From assembly GCF_030272615.1 (NCBI RefSeq), contig NW_026729201.1, forward strand, positions 62,001 through 126,000: a stretch of DNA of 64,000 bases, read 5' to 3'. The notes beneath the pieces are model-generated. The model ran no database searches. It saw only the letters and a program-made list of their open reading frames with translations, and was not told the origin of the DNA. Origin of the DNA: Cryptomeria japonica (taxonomy: Eukaryota > Streptophyta > Pinopsida > Cupressales > Cupressaceae). Made by a program: the position numbers and the translations under genes. Below, piece after piece: positions 62,691-64,000 of the stretch (its first letter is position 1; each line of letters begins with the position of its first letter).

Positions 62691-63409
62691 CTGGAAGTTT
62701 GTTATCTTAATGTATGTATTAATAGTGTAATGAATTTGAACCTTACAGAATCTAAATGTTGCATTGGAAAATGAAGTTTATATTGTAAAATTTTCTAGAA
62801 TAGTGAGAGCTTGTTATAATTAATATTGAAATTTAAGCGATGTCATAGCATCACTTGGACATTGCTTCTAAATATTTACTATCTAGTAAATGTGGACAAC
62901 CTTGAACCTTTTTTAATCTTACATATTGGATGATTATTTTACTCATTATTATGGGTAACTGACCTTTATAAACCTCTAGCATGTTGACTGTTATCTAGTT
63001 GCAAATTGTTTTAAATAGTATGGTCATAGTCAATATATGTTTTTATAATATTTTGGGCATCATTCCGTAGATCTTAATCAAGGACCTTAATTATCTTACC
63101 TTTTTTATTTTTTTATGTATATTTAATATATCATATTCATACATTAGTATATTTAAGCATGTCTACACATACACATTACATTTATATATCTATTAATTAT
63201 AGATCATACATGTAATATACCTTCTTAATAAATATTATTGTTCTTTAAATGATAGAATCTTCAATTTAAGTTTGTACACTTATATCTAGGATTATTTATG
63301 AATGTTTGTACTTGAATTACAACTCACACTTGACTACTTGTCGCATGAATGAAGAGTAAACTTATCATCATTCTTATTAAAATTGATCATGTTATCATTG
63401 AGAAGAACC
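62691..63409. other. No gene seen
   Basis: AT-rich sequence up to the next LTR start. Confidence 0.5.
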
Positions 63410-64000
63410 TGTTGGCAATTGACACTCATTGGATTCATTTTGGTGTCATTGATGGCAGCAAGATATGATGGAAGTAATAAACCAGCACTAGGAAGCATAT
63501 ACCGGTAGATACCAGCTTTGGAGCATTCAGGGCTACACTGGCACCGACACCAGCATGAACACGTCTTTGGAAGCTGACATCAAGGAGGATTTACTTAAAT
63601 CATTTTGTAATTATTATTGTTAAGGCTTACATTTTTGTAAATGTATTGTAAGCCGACATAAGGCATATTATTTGTAATAGGTATATAGGTTAGTCTGCTA
63701 GGTTATTTTTGAAAAAAAAAAGATAAATGATATGTGTGGATATAGGAGAATATAGCAGAACCGTATGATGTGAAATATATGTATGGAGATCATTTTGTAT
63801 GTGGATGCTATATCATGCAATGATCTGTAGATAGCTTGGAAAGCATTCTTGGAGGAGAAGAGATACCAGTAGTAGTTCAGAGTTTATGAACCGGTACAGA
63901 GCAGAGCCAGAACTGGAACTCTATTTGGCATAGCAGATGCATTCTTGAGTTCATTTTCAGTAATTTACTTTGGCAGTTAGTGAGGCTCTTTAGTGATGAG
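63410..64000 (+). mobile_element. Copia LTR, 5' part, running out of the window
   Basis: It begins TGTTGGCAATTGACACTC and shares the following blocks (GTCATTGATGGCA, GTAAGCCGACATAAGGCATA) with the reverse of the LTR at 46770-47408, so it belongs to the same LTR family in the opposite orientation. The right end is outside the window. Confidence 0.75.

Overview
The window reads as intergenic DNA from a large, repeat-rich seed-plant genome. It contains no intact single-copy gene, but has broken Ty1/copia, Ty3/gypsy and LINE elements, fold-back and MITE-like repeats, long GA/CT, TA and TTA microsatellites, and plant-type TTTAGGG-like interstitial telomeric tracts. The scale of repeat nesting and the strong divergence of most copies favour a gymnosperm such as a conifer, but that is inference; nothing here fixes the species.

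0-9.5 kb: a copia-type zinc-knuckle gag remnant, a degenerate retroelement-associated protein, a minus-strand pseudogene (5.35 to 2.23 kb) of an uncharacterised transposase-like family, a BTB/POZ fragment next to a GA tract, a cluster of palindromic minisatellites and copy A of a dispersed repeat. 9.5-13.7 kb: a probable 4.17-kb solo LTR with a TAATT target duplication. 14-17.2 kb: a repeat (R1) interrupted by a LINE ORF1/endonuclease fragment, then a copia-like LTR end. 20-24.5 kb: inverted-repeat elements, including a 1.2-kb fold-back built from 84-bp units. 29.7-33.5 kb: minus-strand LINE remnants and a second, uninterrupted R1 copy.

33.8-46.8 kb is the best-preserved element, a 12.95-kb Ty3/gypsy (Tat-like) retrotransposon with 780-bp LTRs that differ at 12 positions and a GTTAC target duplication. 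It sits inside the LTR of a minus-strand copia element. It encodes gag, protease and the integrase tail in one nearly open reading frame, but lacks the reverse transcriptase and integrase cores. Its 3' part carries an antisense plant-mobile-domain ORF of 639 codons.

Two non-coding systems in this element stand out. The first is a set of CGCGTCTGTG-like motifs spaced 19-21 bp, found upstream of gag on the plus strand and upstream of the antisense ORF on the minus strand. The second is an array of seven hairpins with a fixed 15-nt loop and stems that vary by compensating changes.

46.8-64 kb: the rest of the copia element, dispersed repeats B and C in inverted orientation on either side of a copia RT/RNase H remnant, a coiled-coil pseudogene, duplicated CT-tract plus telomere-like blocks, and two further LTR fragments. 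Almost every coding feature is a pseudogene. The biology of the window is that of mobile elements, their non-autonomous derivatives and their decay.
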